This document shows positions 26,045-34,888 of a stretch of 64,000 bases of DNA, one piece after another (the stretch's first letter is position 1; each line of letters opens with the position of its first letter). The notes beneath the pieces are model-generated. The model did no database searches. It was not told the DNA's origin and saw only the letters and a list, made by a program, of their open reading frames with translations. A program made the position numbers and the translations under genes. Location of the stretch: contig NZ_JAHUZG010000009.1 in the NCBI RefSeq assembly GCF_019218285.1, positions 1-64,000 on the forward strand, read 5' to 3'. The stretch comes from Antarctobacter sediminis. Lineage in GTDB: Bacteria > Pseudomonadota > Alphaproteobacteria > Rhodobacterales > Rhodobacteraceae.

Positions 26045-27757
26045 ATGAATCACAAATTCAGATCCACAACGGCAGCGCTGCTGATCCTTGCGGGTCCGGC
26101 CTTTGCCGACATGGACGCGGCCCGCGCGTTCCTGGACGCAGAGATCGGCGACCTGTCCAGCCTGCCGCGCGCGGCGCAAGAGGCAGAGATGCAGTTCTTC
26201 GTCGACGCGGCCAAGCCGTTCGAAGGCATGGAAATCAAGGTCGTCTCGGAAACGATCACCACCCATGTCTATGAATCGCAGGTGCTGGCCCCGGCCTTTA
26301 CCGCGATCACCGGCATCAAGGTCACGCATGACCTGATTGGCGAAGGTGACGTGGTTGAAAAGCTGCAAACGCAGATGCAGTCCGGCCAGAACATCTATGA
26401 CGGCTACATCAACGACTCTGACCTGATCGGCACGCACTGGCGTTACCAGCAGGTGCGCAACCTGACCGACTGGATCGACGGAGAAGGCGCGGACGTGACC
26501 TCGCCCACGCTGGACCTTGAGGATTTCATCGGCCTCAGCTTTACCACCGGCCCGGACGGCAAGGTCTATCAGCTGCCGACACAGCAGTTCGCGAACCTCT
26601 ACTGGTTCCGCTACGACTGGTTCAACGACCCCAAGAACCAGGAAGACTTCAAGGCCGCCTACGGCTATGACCTTGGCGTTCCGGTCAACTGGTCGGCCTA
26701 CGAGGACATCGCTGAATTCTTCACCGGTCGCGACCTGTCGCACATGGGTGTCGAAGGCGAAGTCTTTGGCAACATGGACTACGGCAAGAAAGATCCCAGC
26801 CTTGGCTGGCGTTACACCGATGCGTGGATGTCCATGGCTGGCATGGGAGACATCGGCGAACCGAACGGCCTGCCCGTCGACGAATGGGGCATTCGCGTCA
26901 ACGACCAGAGCCAGCCCGTCGGCTCCTGCGTTGCACGTGGCGGCGCCACCAACTCGCCCGCAGCCGTCTATGCCGTGACCAAGGCCATCGAATGGCTGGA
27001 GAAATACACGCCCCCGGCCGCCGCGGGCATGACCTTCTCCGAAGCAGGTCCGATCCCGGCGCAGGGCAACATCGCCCAGCAGATGTTCTGGTACACCGCC
27101 TTTACCGCCGACACGGTCAAGCCGGGCTTGCCGGTCATGAACGAGGACGGCACGCCCAAGTGGCGCATGGCCCCCTCGCCGCATGGTGTCTACTGGAAAG
27201 AAGGCCAGAAGGTCGGCTATCAGGACGCGGGTTCCTGGACGCTGATGAAATCGACCCCGGTCGACCGCGCCAAGGCGGCCTGGCTCTATGCCCAGTTCGT
27301 CACCTCGAAAACCGTGGACGTCAAGAAATCCCACGTGGGCCTGACCTTCATCCGCGAATCCACCGTGCAGCATGACAGCTTCACCGATCGCGCGGACAAG
27401 CTGGGCGGCCTGGTCGAGTTCTACCGCTCGCCCGCACGTGTGGCGTGGTCGCCGACCGGCACCAACGTCCCGGACTACCCCAAGCTGGCACAGCTGTGGT
27501 GGCAGAACATCGGTGATGCCATGTCCGGCGCCAAGACCCCGCAAGAGGCGCTGGACGCGCTTTGCGCGGATCAGGAACGCGTGCTCGAGCGTCTGGAACG
27601 CGCAGGCATTCAGGGTGACATCGGTCCCAAGCTGAACGATGAAAGCGACGCCGACTACTGGTTCTCGCAGCCCGGCGCGCCCTACGCCAAGCTGGACGAC
27701 GAAGACGAAGAGCCCAAGACCGTCAGCTATGACGAGCTGATCAAGTCCTGGGAATAA
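26045..27757 (+). CDS. glpV: glycerol ABC transporter substrate-binding protein GlpV
   Basis: 570 residues, long for a binding protein but usual for GlpV. A signal peptide (MNHKFRSTTAALLILAGPAFA) precedes a family 1 solute-binding fold (ITTHVYESQVLAPAFTAITGIKVTHDLIGEGDVVEKLQTQMQSGQNIYDGYINDSDLIG). It should capture glycerol in the periplasm and deliver it to GlpPQ. It is followed by a stable stem-loop and then glpK. Confidence 0.92.
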   Translation: MNHKFRSTTAALLILAGPAFADMDAARAFLDAEIGDLSSLPRAAQEAEMQFFVDAAKPFEGMEIKVVSETITTHVYESQVLAPAFTAITGIKVTHDLIGEGDVVEKLQTQMQSGQNIYDGYINDSDLIGTHWRYQQVRNLTDWIDGEGADVTSPTLDLEDFIGLSFTTGPDGKVYQLPTQQFANLYWFRYDWFNDPKNQEDFKAAYGYDLGVPVNWSAYEDIAEFFTGRDLSHMGVEGEVFGNMDYGKKDPSLGWRYTDAWMSMAGMGDIGEPNGLPVDEWGIRVNDQSQPVGSCVARGGATNSPAAVYAVTKAIEWLEKYTPPAAAGMTFSEAGPIPAQGNIAQQMFWYTAFTADTVKPGLPVMNEDGTPKWRMAPSPHGVYWKEGQKVGYQDAGSWTLMKSTPVDRAKAAWLYAQFVTSKTVDVKKSHVGLTFIRESTVQHDSFTDRADKLGGLVEFYRSPARVAWSPTGTNVPDYPKLAQLWWQNIGDAMSGAKTPQEALDALCADQERVLERLERAGIQGDIGPKLNDESDADYWFSQPGAPYAKLDDEDEEPKTVSYDELIKSWE

Positions 27758-27770
27758 GACTTCCTCCCTT

Positions 27771-27794
27771 GCCGGGGCCCTTCGGGGCCTCGGC
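27771..27794 (+). other. TTCG-capped stem-loop between glpV and glpK
   Basis: GCCGGGGCCC (27771-27780) pairs with GGGCCTCGGC (27785-27794) with one G-T wobble, capped by TTCG. No T-run follows, so it is more likely a 3'-protecting or attenuating element that lets the binding protein be made in excess over glycerol kinase. Confidence 0.6.
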
Positions 27795-27865
27795 ACCTCC
27801 ATTTGTTCCGAACAGTTCAGATACCGGGTGGCGCACCCGACGCTTGCTCCAAGGAGACGTGGACC

Positions 27866-29353
27866 ATGACTCATGTTCTTGCCATCGATCAGGGAACGAC
27901 ATCGACACGGGCCATCCTGTTCGACGGCGCCCTGTCGGTCGTCAGCCGCGCCCAAGAAGAATTCGAACAGCACTTCCCCGCCAGCGGCTGGGTCGAACAT
28001 GACCCGCTCGACCTTTGGTCGACAACCGCCGCCACCTGCCGTGCCGCCATCGAAAAGGCCGGCGTCCGGGTCGAGGACATTGCCGCCATCGGCATCACCA
28101 ACCAGCGCGAAACCACGCTGGTCTGGGACCGCAAGACCGGCAAGCCTATTCACAATGCCATTGTGTGGCAGGACCGCCGCACCTCGGATCTGTGCCGCAC
28201 GCTCAAGGACGACGGTTTCGAAGAGGTCGTGACCGACCGCACCGGCCTGTTGCTGGACCCCTATTTCAGCGGCACGAAACTGGCGTGGCTGCTGGATAAT
28301 GTCGACGGCGCACGCGCCCGCGCCGAGGCTGGAGACCTGGTGTTTGGCACCGTGGACAGCTGGCTGGTCTGGAACCTGACCGGCGGCGCGCTGCACGTGA
28401 CCGACGCCACCAATGCCGCGCGCACCATGCTGTACGACATCCGCAAGGGGCGCTGGTCACAAACCATCTGCGACCGGCTGGGCATCCCCATGTCGATGCT
28501 GCCCGAAGTGCGCGACAGCGCCGCCGAATTTGGCGAAACACGCCCCGATCTGTTTGGTCGCCCGATCCCGATCATGGGCATAGCCGGCGATCAGCAGGCC
28601 GCCACCGTGGGGCAGGCCTGTTTCCAGCCCGGCATGTTGAAATCCACCTATGGCACCGGCTGCTTTGCCCTGCTGAACACTGGCGAAACGCCGGTCCGGT
28701 CACAAAACCGCCTGCTGACCACCATCGCCTACCAGCTTGACGGCAAGCCGACCTACGCGCTCGAAGGGTCGATTTTCATCGCCGGGGCCGTGGTGCAATG
28801 GCTCCGCGACGGGTTGAAGATCATCCGCGACGCCAAGGAAACCCACCCGCTGGCCGAACGCGCCGACCCGGCACAGCAAGTGATGCTGGTGCCCGCCTTC
28901 ACCGGGCTGGGCGCGCCCTATTGGAACGCCGACTGCCGCGGCGCGGTCTTTGGCCTGACCCGCAATTCCGGCCCCGAAGAATTCGCCAAGGCCGCGCTGG
29001 AAAGCGTCGGCTTTCAGACCCGCGACCTGCTGGAGGCGATGAAATCCGACTGGAACGCCGAGGCCGAGGCCGCCACCCTGCGCGTTGACGGCGGGATGAG
29101 CGCCTCTGACTATGCGATGCAATTCCTCTCCGACATCATCGGCGCGCGGGTCGACCGCCCCAAGGTGTTGGAAACCACCGCCATGGGCGCGGCCTGGCTG
29201 GCAGGGCAACGCGCCGGGATCTACCCCGCGCAGGCTGAATTTGCCGCAAGCTGGGCGCTGGAACGCAGTTTCGAACCAGCCATGCAGGACGAAACCCGCA
29301 GCGCGAAATACGCCGCGTGGCAACGCGCCGTCGACGCGACAATGCGGTTCTGA
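27866..29353 (+). CDS. glpK: glycerol kinase
   Basis: 495 residues from the ATG at 27866, with AAGGAG at 27851-27856; the frame is open from 27803 but family homology starts at [21 protein letters not shown]. The FGGY-kinase motifs are clear: [60 protein letters not shown] and [11 protein letters not shown]. It phosphorylates imported glycerol to glycerol-3-phosphate, the GlpD substrate and likely GlpR inducer. Confidence 0.96.
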   Translation: MTHVLAIDQGTTSTRAILFDGALSVVSRAQEEFEQHFPASGWVEHDPLDLWSTTAATCRAAIEKAGVRVEDIAAIGITNQRETTLVWDRKTGKPIHNAIVWQDRRTSDLCRTLKDDGFEEVVTDRTGLLLDPYFSGTKLAWLLDNVDGARARAEAGDLVFGTVDSWLVWNLTGGALHVTDATNAARTMLYDIRKGRWSQTICDRLGIPMSMLPEVRDSAAEFGETRPDLFGRPIPIMGIAGDQQAATVGQACFQPGMLKSTYGTGCFALLNTGETPVRSQNRLLTTIAYQLDGKPTYALEGSIFIAGAVVQWLRDGLKIIRDAKETHPLAERADPAQQVMLVPAFTGLGAPYWNADCRGAVFGLTRNSGPEEFAKAALESVGFQTRDLLEAMKSDWNAEAEAATLRVDGGMSASDYAMQFLSDIIGARVDRPKVLETTAMGAAWLAGQRAGIYPAQAEFAASWALERSFEPAMQDETRSAKYAAWQRAVDATMRF

Positions 29354-29370
29354 TCCGCGGGACAAACACG

Positions 29371-30525
29371 ATGTCGATTTTCGGTCTGACCACCCCGCGC
29401 CAGATGCTCTTTGGCCGTGACTGCCGGCAACAGGCCGCGCAGCACGTCGCGGCGCTGGGGCGGCGGGTGCTTTTGGTGCGCGGACGTTCGGTGGCATGGG
29501 TCGATACCTTCGCCGCCGATCTGCGCGACAGAGAGGGCGTCGCGGTGACCGAGGTATTCTCGGCCGGGGAACCGACGCTGGACTTCCTGCGCGAAGGTCT
29601 GATCCATGCCCGCCAGTCCGCGCCGGACTGCGTGGTCGCCATCGGCGGCGGCGCGACGCTGGATTACGGCAAGGCGCTTGCCGCGCTCATCCGGTCCCAA
29701 GACGATCCCGTCGTCCATCTAGAAGTGGTCGGAGAGGGCAGGCCCATCGGGCCGGACCCCCTGCCCTTTGTCGCCCTGCCCACCACCTCCGGCACCGGGG
29801 CCGAGGCCACGCGCAACGCCGTCATCACCGTGCCCGAGGCCGCGATCAAGGTCAGCCTGCGCGACGCCCGCATGGTGCCGCAGCTTGCCATCGTCGATCC
29901 GGCGCTGACCGATGGCGCGCCAAGGGGACTGACGCTGGCGACGGGGCTGGATGCCATCACCCAGTTGATCGAAAGCTATCTCAGCAATCGCGCCAACCCC
30001 GTCACGGACGCCCTGTGCCAAGGCGCGATCCCGCCTGCCATCGCCGCCCTTGCGCGGCTGATGCAGGGCGAAGATCCGGCGGCGCGGGATGCGCTGGCCC
30101 GTGGCAGTTTCCTCAGCGGCATCGCGCTGGCCAATGTCGGGCTGGGCATCGTGCATGGGCTGGCTGCGGTCATCGGCGGCCATGGCGGTGCCCACGGCGC
30201 GATCTGCGGCCGCTTGCTGCCCGCCGCGCTCGAAATCAATCGGCAGGCCGCCCGTGACATCGGGATGGACACGGCGCGCTTTGATCAGGTGGACAACTGG
30301 CTGAAGGCGGCGCTTGACCCGCAGGCCACATCGGGCACCCGCGCGCTGCGCCGTTTCATCGATGACATGGGGCTGGAGGATCTGGCCGCGCTTGGCTGCC
30401 CGGCAGATCGGTTTGCCGAAACGGCCGAGGGCGCGCTGCGCGCCTCTTCGACCAAGGCCAATCCCGTGACGCTGAGCGCCGCGCAGGTCATCGACCTGCT
30501 GGACCGCACCGCGGCCCCGGCCTGA
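29371..30525 (+). CDS. iron-containing alcohol dehydrogenase family protein
   Basis: 384 residues from the ATG at 29371, 17 nt after glpK. Group III alcohol dehydrogenase features: GGGATLDYGKALA for NAD, LPTTSGTGAEATRNAV, and metal-site segments ATGLDAITQLIE, GLGIVHGLAAVIGGHGGAHGAICG. In most members the first segment is GxDAxxHxxE; here the His ligand is Gln (DAITQ), a variant I recall in one subfamily. Substrate is unknown. Its place at the end of the glycerol operon suggests a glycerol-, propanediol- or aldehyde-related reaction. Confidence 0.85.
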   Translation: MSIFGLTTPRQMLFGRDCRQQAAQHVAALGRRVLLVRGRSVAWVDTFAADLRDREGVAVTEVFSAGEPTLDFLREGLIHARQSAPDCVVAIGGGATLDYGKALAALIRSQDDPVVHLEVVGEGRPIGPDPLPFVALPTTSGTGAEATRNAVITVPEAAIKVSLRDARMVPQLAIVDPALTDGAPRGLTLATGLDAITQLIESYLSNRANPVTDALCQGAIPPAIAALARLMQGEDPAARDALARGSFLSGIALANVGLGIVHGLAAVIGGHGGAHGAICGRLLPAALEINRQAARDIGMDTARFDQVDNWLKAALDPQATSGTRALRRFIDDMGLEDLAALGCPADRFAETAEGALRASSTKANPVTLSAAQVIDLLDRTAAPA

Positions 30526-30526
30526 C

Positions 30527-30557
30527 GCGCGCCCCGCGGGCGCGCGCCAAGGTTTTT
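30527..30557 (+). terminator. terminator-like hairpin after the glycerol operon
   Basis: GCGCGCCC (30527-30534) pairs with GGGCGCGC (30538-30545), then GCCAAGG and five T at 30553-30557. The T-run is seven bases from the stem, so it is not ideal, but it lies exactly between two convergent genes. Confidence 0.6.
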
Positions 30558-30567
30558 CTGAACCGGA

Positions 30568-32142
30568 TCAATCCGCGGTGAAATACTTGACCTTGACCTG
30601 ATCGTCCGCGTCCACCGCCGCGCCGACGCTGGTCTTCATCGCCCAGTTCAGCATCTGGTGGTGGATCGGCAGATAAACCGCGTCCGCCTTGGCCATATCC
30701 CACATCTCGGCAATCATGGCGTCACGCTTGTCCAGATCGACCTCGGCCGCAATCGCCTTGGTCATCTCGTCCAGCTTGGGATTGGAATAGCGGGTGCCGT
30801 TCCACGTGCCGTAAAGGTCCTCTTTCGAATGGTAGAGGAAGTTGAAGATATACTCCGAATCATAGCTCGGCACCCCCCACCCCAGCATGTAGAAATCCGA
30901 CGCCAGCCCGTTCACCAGCGGGAAATGCTGCGCCTTGGGTTGGGCGTTCAGGTTCACCTTGACCCCGATCTGCGCCAGCATTCCGACCGCCGCCTGACAG
31001 ATCGCCTCATCGTTGATGTAGCGGTCGTTCGGGCAATCCAGCTGCACCGAGAAACCGTCTTCCCACCCGGCCTCGGCCAGTTTTGCCCTGGCCGCCGCGA
31101 TGTCATGCGCGGGAACGCTGTTCAGCGCCTCGTTCCAGCCGTTCACGAAGGGCGGCATGATGACCCCCGCCGGGATCGACTGACCGCGCATCACCACCTT
31201 CTGGATGGCCTCGCGGTTGATCGCCATGTTCATCGCCTCGCGGACCCGCACATCCGCCATCGGATTGGCTCCGTCCGTGGTCGCATTGACCAGCGCGTCG
31301 CCGGTGTTCAGCCCGAAAAAGATCACCCGGTTCTGCGGCGAGGACATGATCTTGAGATCCGGATCCTGTTCAACCCGCTGAAGGTCCTGCACCGGAACGT
31401 CCTGAATGAAATCCACCTCGCCCGACAACAGCGCCGCCATGCGGGTCGAGGGGTTCTGGATCGGCGTATAGATGATGTCACTGTATCCCAGCGCGAAATC
31501 GTCCTTGCCCCAATAGCCGTCAAAAACCGTCATGACCGTTTTTGCATCGGCTTCGCGGCTCACCAGCCTGTACGGCCCGGTGCCGTTCACATTCTGCGAG
31601 GCAAAGGTCTCTTCCCCGCCTTCCACGTCCTGAACGCGCACCGCGTTGTTCGCCTCGGCCCAGTCCTTGTCGATCATCAGGATATTCGGCATCGCCGCCG
31701 GCAACAGCGGGTTCGGGCCTTTGGTGGTGATTGCCACCGTGTAGTCATCCAGCGCCTCGACCTTGTCGATGGACGAGATCAGCCCCTTCACATCGCTGTT
31801 TTCGCTTAGCGCCCGCTCCATCGAAAACACCACGTCTTCGGCGGTGAAATCGGCACCGTCATGAAACTTGACGCCCTGCCGCAGGTCAAAGGTCCAGACC
31901 TCGGGCTGATCCGGGCTGACGGTCCAGCTGGTGGCCAGCGCGCCTTCCAGCTCTCCGGCCGGATTGCGCAGGACCAGCGGCTCCATCATCTGATGCATCA
32001 GCGCCAGCGTCGGCCCTTCGTTCTGGGCGTGGGGATCCAGCGTCAGCGCATCCCCGGCCCGCGCCCACCGCAGGGTTTCCGCCTGCGCGGCCCCCAGCGT
32101 CAAGGACAAGGCCGTAGCGGCCAGCAGCATGTGTTTGGTCAT
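30568..32142 (-). CDS. peptide ABC transporter substrate-binding protein (DppA/OppA family), orphan
   Basis: 524 residues from the ATG at 32142 (AGGGAG upstream); the open frame to 32298 is unrelated. Signal peptide MTKHMLLAATALSLTLGAAQA, then the family 5 signature: LALMHQMMEPLVLRNPAGELEGALATSW, and VWTFDLRQGVKFHDGADFTAEDVVFSMER. No permease or ATPase genes lie next to it; the nearest are dppBCDF at 41583-45131, which have their own binding protein. It is the last gene after two peptidases, so it may feed dipeptides or N-acyl amino acids into a shared transporter. Confidence 0.9.
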   Translation of the reverse strand: MTKHMLLAATALSLTLGAAQAETLRWARAGDALTLDPHAQNEGPTLALMHQMMEPLVLRNPAGELEGALATSWTVSPDQPEVWTFDLRQGVKFHDGADFTAEDVVFSMERALSENSDVKGLISSIDKVEALDDYTVAITTKGPNPLLPAAMPNILMIDKDWAEANNAVRVQDVEGGEETFASQNVNGTGPYRLVSREADAKTVMTVFDGYWGKDDFALGYSDIIYTPIQNPSTRMAALLSGEVDFIQDVPVQDLQRVEQDPDLKIMSSPQNRVIFFGLNTGDALVNATTDGANPMADVRVREAMNMAINREAIQKVVMRGQSIPAGVIMPPFVNGWNEALNSVPAHDIAAARAKLAEAGWEDGFSVQLDCPNDRYINDEAICQAAVGMLAQIGVKVNLNAQPKAQHFPLVNGLASDFYMLGWGVPSYDSEYIFNFLYHSKEDLYGTWNGTRYSNPKLDEMTKAIAAEVDLDKRDAMIAEMWDMAKADAVYLPIHHQMLNWAMKTSVGAAVDADDQVKVKYFTAD

Positions 32143-32197
32143 GTTCGACTCCCTGTTTTTTGTGTTTTTGATGGCCCGCTCTGCGGGCTTTGCGGTC

Positions 32198-33295
32198 TTA
32201 GCCCTCAGAGGCGGAAACCTGCACGTCACGCGGCAGCGTCGACAGGATCTCGACCCCGTCGGCACGCAGGATGACGATATCCTCCAGCCGGATGCCAAAC
32301 CGGCCCGGGATGTAGATCCCCGGCTCGATGGAAAAGACCATGCCCTCTTGCAGCACCGTCTGGGACGAAGAGGTCAGGTAGGGCGGTTCGTGGATCTCAA
32401 GCCCCAGCCCATGCCCGGTGCGATGCACGAAATATTCGCCATAGCCCGCGTCGGTGATCACCTTGCGCGCGGCATCGTCGACCACATGCGCCTTGACGCC
32501 CGGACGCGCGGCCTCTGCCGCCGCCTGCCACGCGCGTTCGACAACCTGATGCACCTCGTCATAGCCCGCAGGCAAACTGCCCACCGCCGCCATGCGGGTG
32601 ATGTCGCTGGGATAGCCGCCATAGCCCGCGCCGATGTCAAAGACGATGGCATCGCCCTCTTGCAGCACCCGATCCCCCGTCGAATGGTGCGGAAAAGCGC
32701 CGTTCGGACCGCTGGCACACAGGGTAAAGGCCACCGCCGCGCCCTCGGCGGCAAAGCTGTCACGCATCGCCTGCGCCACCTGCGTTTCGGTCAGACCGGG
32801 GCGAATCGCGGCGAAACCCGCCTGCATGGCGCGGTCGGCCACCCCTGCGCTGGCCTTCAGCGCCGCCAGTTCCCCGGCGTCCTTGACCATGCGCAACGCA
32901 CCGACCAACCGATCCGCAAAAACCGGCGTCGCGCCCTGAAATGCATCCATCAGCGGCAGCGAGAAATCGGTCCGCATGGTTTCATCCAGCACCAGCCGGG
33001 TCACGCCGCCGATCTTTTGGGCAAGGCTGCGCAGCGCGCCTTCGGGGCCGTCTTCGTCCCGCCACGTGATCAGCGGCAGCCCGGCATTTGCGCCCGCCTG
33101 CTCGGCGTTGACCGAAGGCACCACGAAATAGGCGCTGTCCCGCCCGATCGCCAGCAGGGTCAGCCGCTCGTCCGGATGCGGGTGCCAGTCCAGCACCCAT
33201 TGCATATGCGCACCCGGCCCAAGGGCGCAAAGTTCCACGCCCTGTTCAGCCATAGCGGCGCGGATGGCGGATAGCTTGTCGTCAGTACGGCTCAT
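32198..33295 (-). CDS. M24 family metallopeptidase (Xaa-Pro aminopeptidase type)
   Basis: 365 residues with a creatinase-like N-domain and the pita-bread C-domain. The five metal ligands are visible: Asp in VFDIGAGYGG, Asp in SDITRM, His in HRTGHGLGLEIHEPP, Glu in SIEPGIYIPG and Glu in IRLEDIV. No signal peptide is seen, so it should act in the cytoplasm on imported peptides with proline in second position or related amides. It is 11 nt downstream of the M20 gene and 55 nt before the binding-protein gene. Confidence 0.9.
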   Translation of the reverse strand: MSRTDDKLSAIRAAMAEQGVELCALGPGAHMQWVLDWHPHPDERLTLLAIGRDSAYFVVPSVNAEQAGANAGLPLITWRDEDGPEGALRSLAQKIGGVTRLVLDETMRTDFSLPLMDAFQGATPVFADRLVGALRMVKDAGELAALKASAGVADRAMQAGFAAIRPGLTETQVAQAMRDSFAAEGAAVAFTLCASGPNGAFPHHSTGDRVLQEGDAIVFDIGAGYGGYPSDITRMAAVGSLPAGYDEVHQVVERAWQAAAEAARPGVKAHVVDDAARKVITDAGYGEYFVHRTGHGLGLEIHEPPYLTSSSQTVLQEGMVFSIEPGIYIPGRFGIRLEDIVILRADGVEILSTLPRDVQVSASEG

Positions 33296-33306
33296 GTCGT
33301 TTCCTC

Positions 33307-34713
33307 TCAGGCCGCGCGCGGACGGGCGTCCGGCGTCAGCGGGCTTTCATAGGGGGTCTTGCCGGTGCGCGCCTCGAAATCGGCCCGCGCCGCCTCCAGC
33401 ACCGCCGGGGTGGTCAGCAGTTCCGCCGCCGCGCCCGCCAGCGCCTTGCTGATCTGCACCATGGCCTTGTGCGCCGCTGGCGTCTTGCCCTGCGCCGTGG
33501 TCTGCCACGTGTGCAGCGGCGTGCCGATGGCCATGGTTCCGCCGCCCAGTTGCGCAAAGGGCACCGCCCAGCTGACATCGCCCAGATCGGTCGACCCCAG
33601 CATCGGCACCCCGCGGGTTTCATAGGGCACCACGAAATCGCAAATCGGCGTGTCCTGCGGTTCGACCCCGGAGGCCTGATAGACGGCTTCGATATCGGCC
33701 TCGGTCAGCGTCGCCTGAATCCGGCGGGCATAGTCGCGATCCGCGGCGTCGAACCGGGCCGCGCCCGCGGCCTCCATATGGCGCTGCAACAGCTTGTACA
33801 GCGGCGGGTTGTCCAGCATCTCGGACATGGCCGAGATGAAATCCACCTCCACCTGTGTGTCGGTCATCATCGCCGCGCCCTTGGCCACATTTGTCACCCG
33901 GTCGACCAGCGCCTGCATATCCTTGCGTTTCAGCGACCGGACCGAATAGCGCACCGTCGCGCGTTCCTGCACCACGTTGGGGGCGATGCCGCCGGAATCG
34001 GTCACCGCATAGTGGATGCGGCTGTCCTGGGGCACGTGTTCACGCAGATAGTTCACGCCCACGCTCATCAGTTCCACCGCGTCCAGCGCGCTGCGGCCCA
34101 GATGCGGCGAAACCGCGGCATGGGACGTCCGCCCCTTGAAATGGAAATCCACCATCGCCACGGCCAGCGTCAGCGGCGGGATGATGCCGTTAAAGCTCAT
34201 CGGATGCCATGACAGCGCCGCGTCCACATCCTTGAACAGGCCGTCGCGCACCATGAATGTCTTGGCCGCGCCGCCCTCTTCTGCCGGGCAGCCATAATAG
34301 CGCACGCGGCCCGGCAGGTTGTTGGCCGCCAGCCAGTCCTTGACCGCCGTCGCCGCCAACAGAGCCCCCGCGCCCAACAGGTTATGCCCGCAGCCGTGGC
34401 CGCTGCCGCCTTTTTCCAGCGGCGCGGGGTAATCCACGCCCGCCTCTTGGCTCAACCCCGGCAACGCGTCGTATTCGCCAAGGATGGCGATCACCGGGCC
34501 GCCCTCGCCCGCCTCGCCCATCACGGCTGTTTCGATCCCCGCCAGACCATCGGTCACGCGAAAGCCCTCGGCCTCCAGCATCTCACGATGAGCCGCGGCA
34601 GAACGGTGTTCCTCGTACAACAGTTCCGGTGTTTCCCAGACGCTGTCCGCCAACCGGCAATAGCCGTCGCGCTTTGCCTCGACAAAGGACCAGAGCGTGT
34701 TTTCGTTGCTCAT
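33307..34713 (-). CDS. M20 family amidohydrolase, AbgB-like (aminobenzoyl-glutamate hydrolase subunit B family)
   Basis: 468 residues. M20D features: AILGEYDALPGLSQEAG, GHGCGHNLLGAGALLAA with metal-binding His/Cys, PAEEGGAAK, SWHPMSFN, SHAAVSPHLGRSALDAVELMSVGVN and GSTDLGDVSW. This is the AbgB type, known to hydrolyse p-aminobenzoyl-glutamate and other N-acyl amino acids. No AbgA or AbgT partner is nearby. With the peptidase and binding protein downstream, it points to use of dipeptides or N-acyl amino acids. The palindrome at 34749-34762 is upstream. Confidence 0.88.
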   Translation of the reverse strand: MSNENTLWSFVEAKRDGYCRLADSVWETPELLYEEHRSAAAHREMLEAEGFRVTDGLAGIETAVMGEAGEGGPVIAILGEYDALPGLSQEAGVDYPAPLEKGGSGHGCGHNLLGAGALLAATAVKDWLAANNLPGRVRYYGCPAEEGGAAKTFMVRDGLFKDVDAALSWHPMSFNGIIPPLTLAVAMVDFHFKGRTSHAAVSPHLGRSALDAVELMSVGVNYLREHVPQDSRIHYAVTDSGGIAPNVVQERATVRYSVRSLKRKDMQALVDRVTNVAKGAAMMTDTQVEVDFISAMSEMLDNPPLYKLLQRHMEAAGAARFDAADRDYARRIQATLTEADIEAVYQASGVEPQDTPICDFVVPYETRGVPMLGSTDLGDVSWAVPFAQLGGGTMAIGTPLHTWQTTAQGKTPAAHKAMVQISKALAGAAAELLTTPAVLEAARADFEARTGKTPYESPLTPDARPRAA

Positions 34714-34748
34714 GAAGAGTTTTCCCCGCCGTTAAAACTTTTTTACTT

Positions 34749-34762
34749 CGAACATCTGTTCG
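34749..34762. promoter_or_regulatory. operator-like palindrome CGAAC-N4-GTTCG
   Basis: CGAACATCTGTTCG lies 36 bases upstream of the M20 start, in the 175-base gap to the AKR-RidA gene. It is close to CGAACATATGTTCG at 63784-63797, upstream of the sugar ABC operon, and to related sites at 36577 and 45165. Confidence 0.55.
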
Positions 34763-34888
34763 GGATTGCATGCGCCTGTCAAGCATTCTCCGCCCCGACA
34801 CGCCCGCGATGAACGACAGGCCGTGGGACCGGGCGCAGCAGATCGCAAACGGCCCGCGGTTCCGGCGCGGGCCGCGGGACCACGCGGG

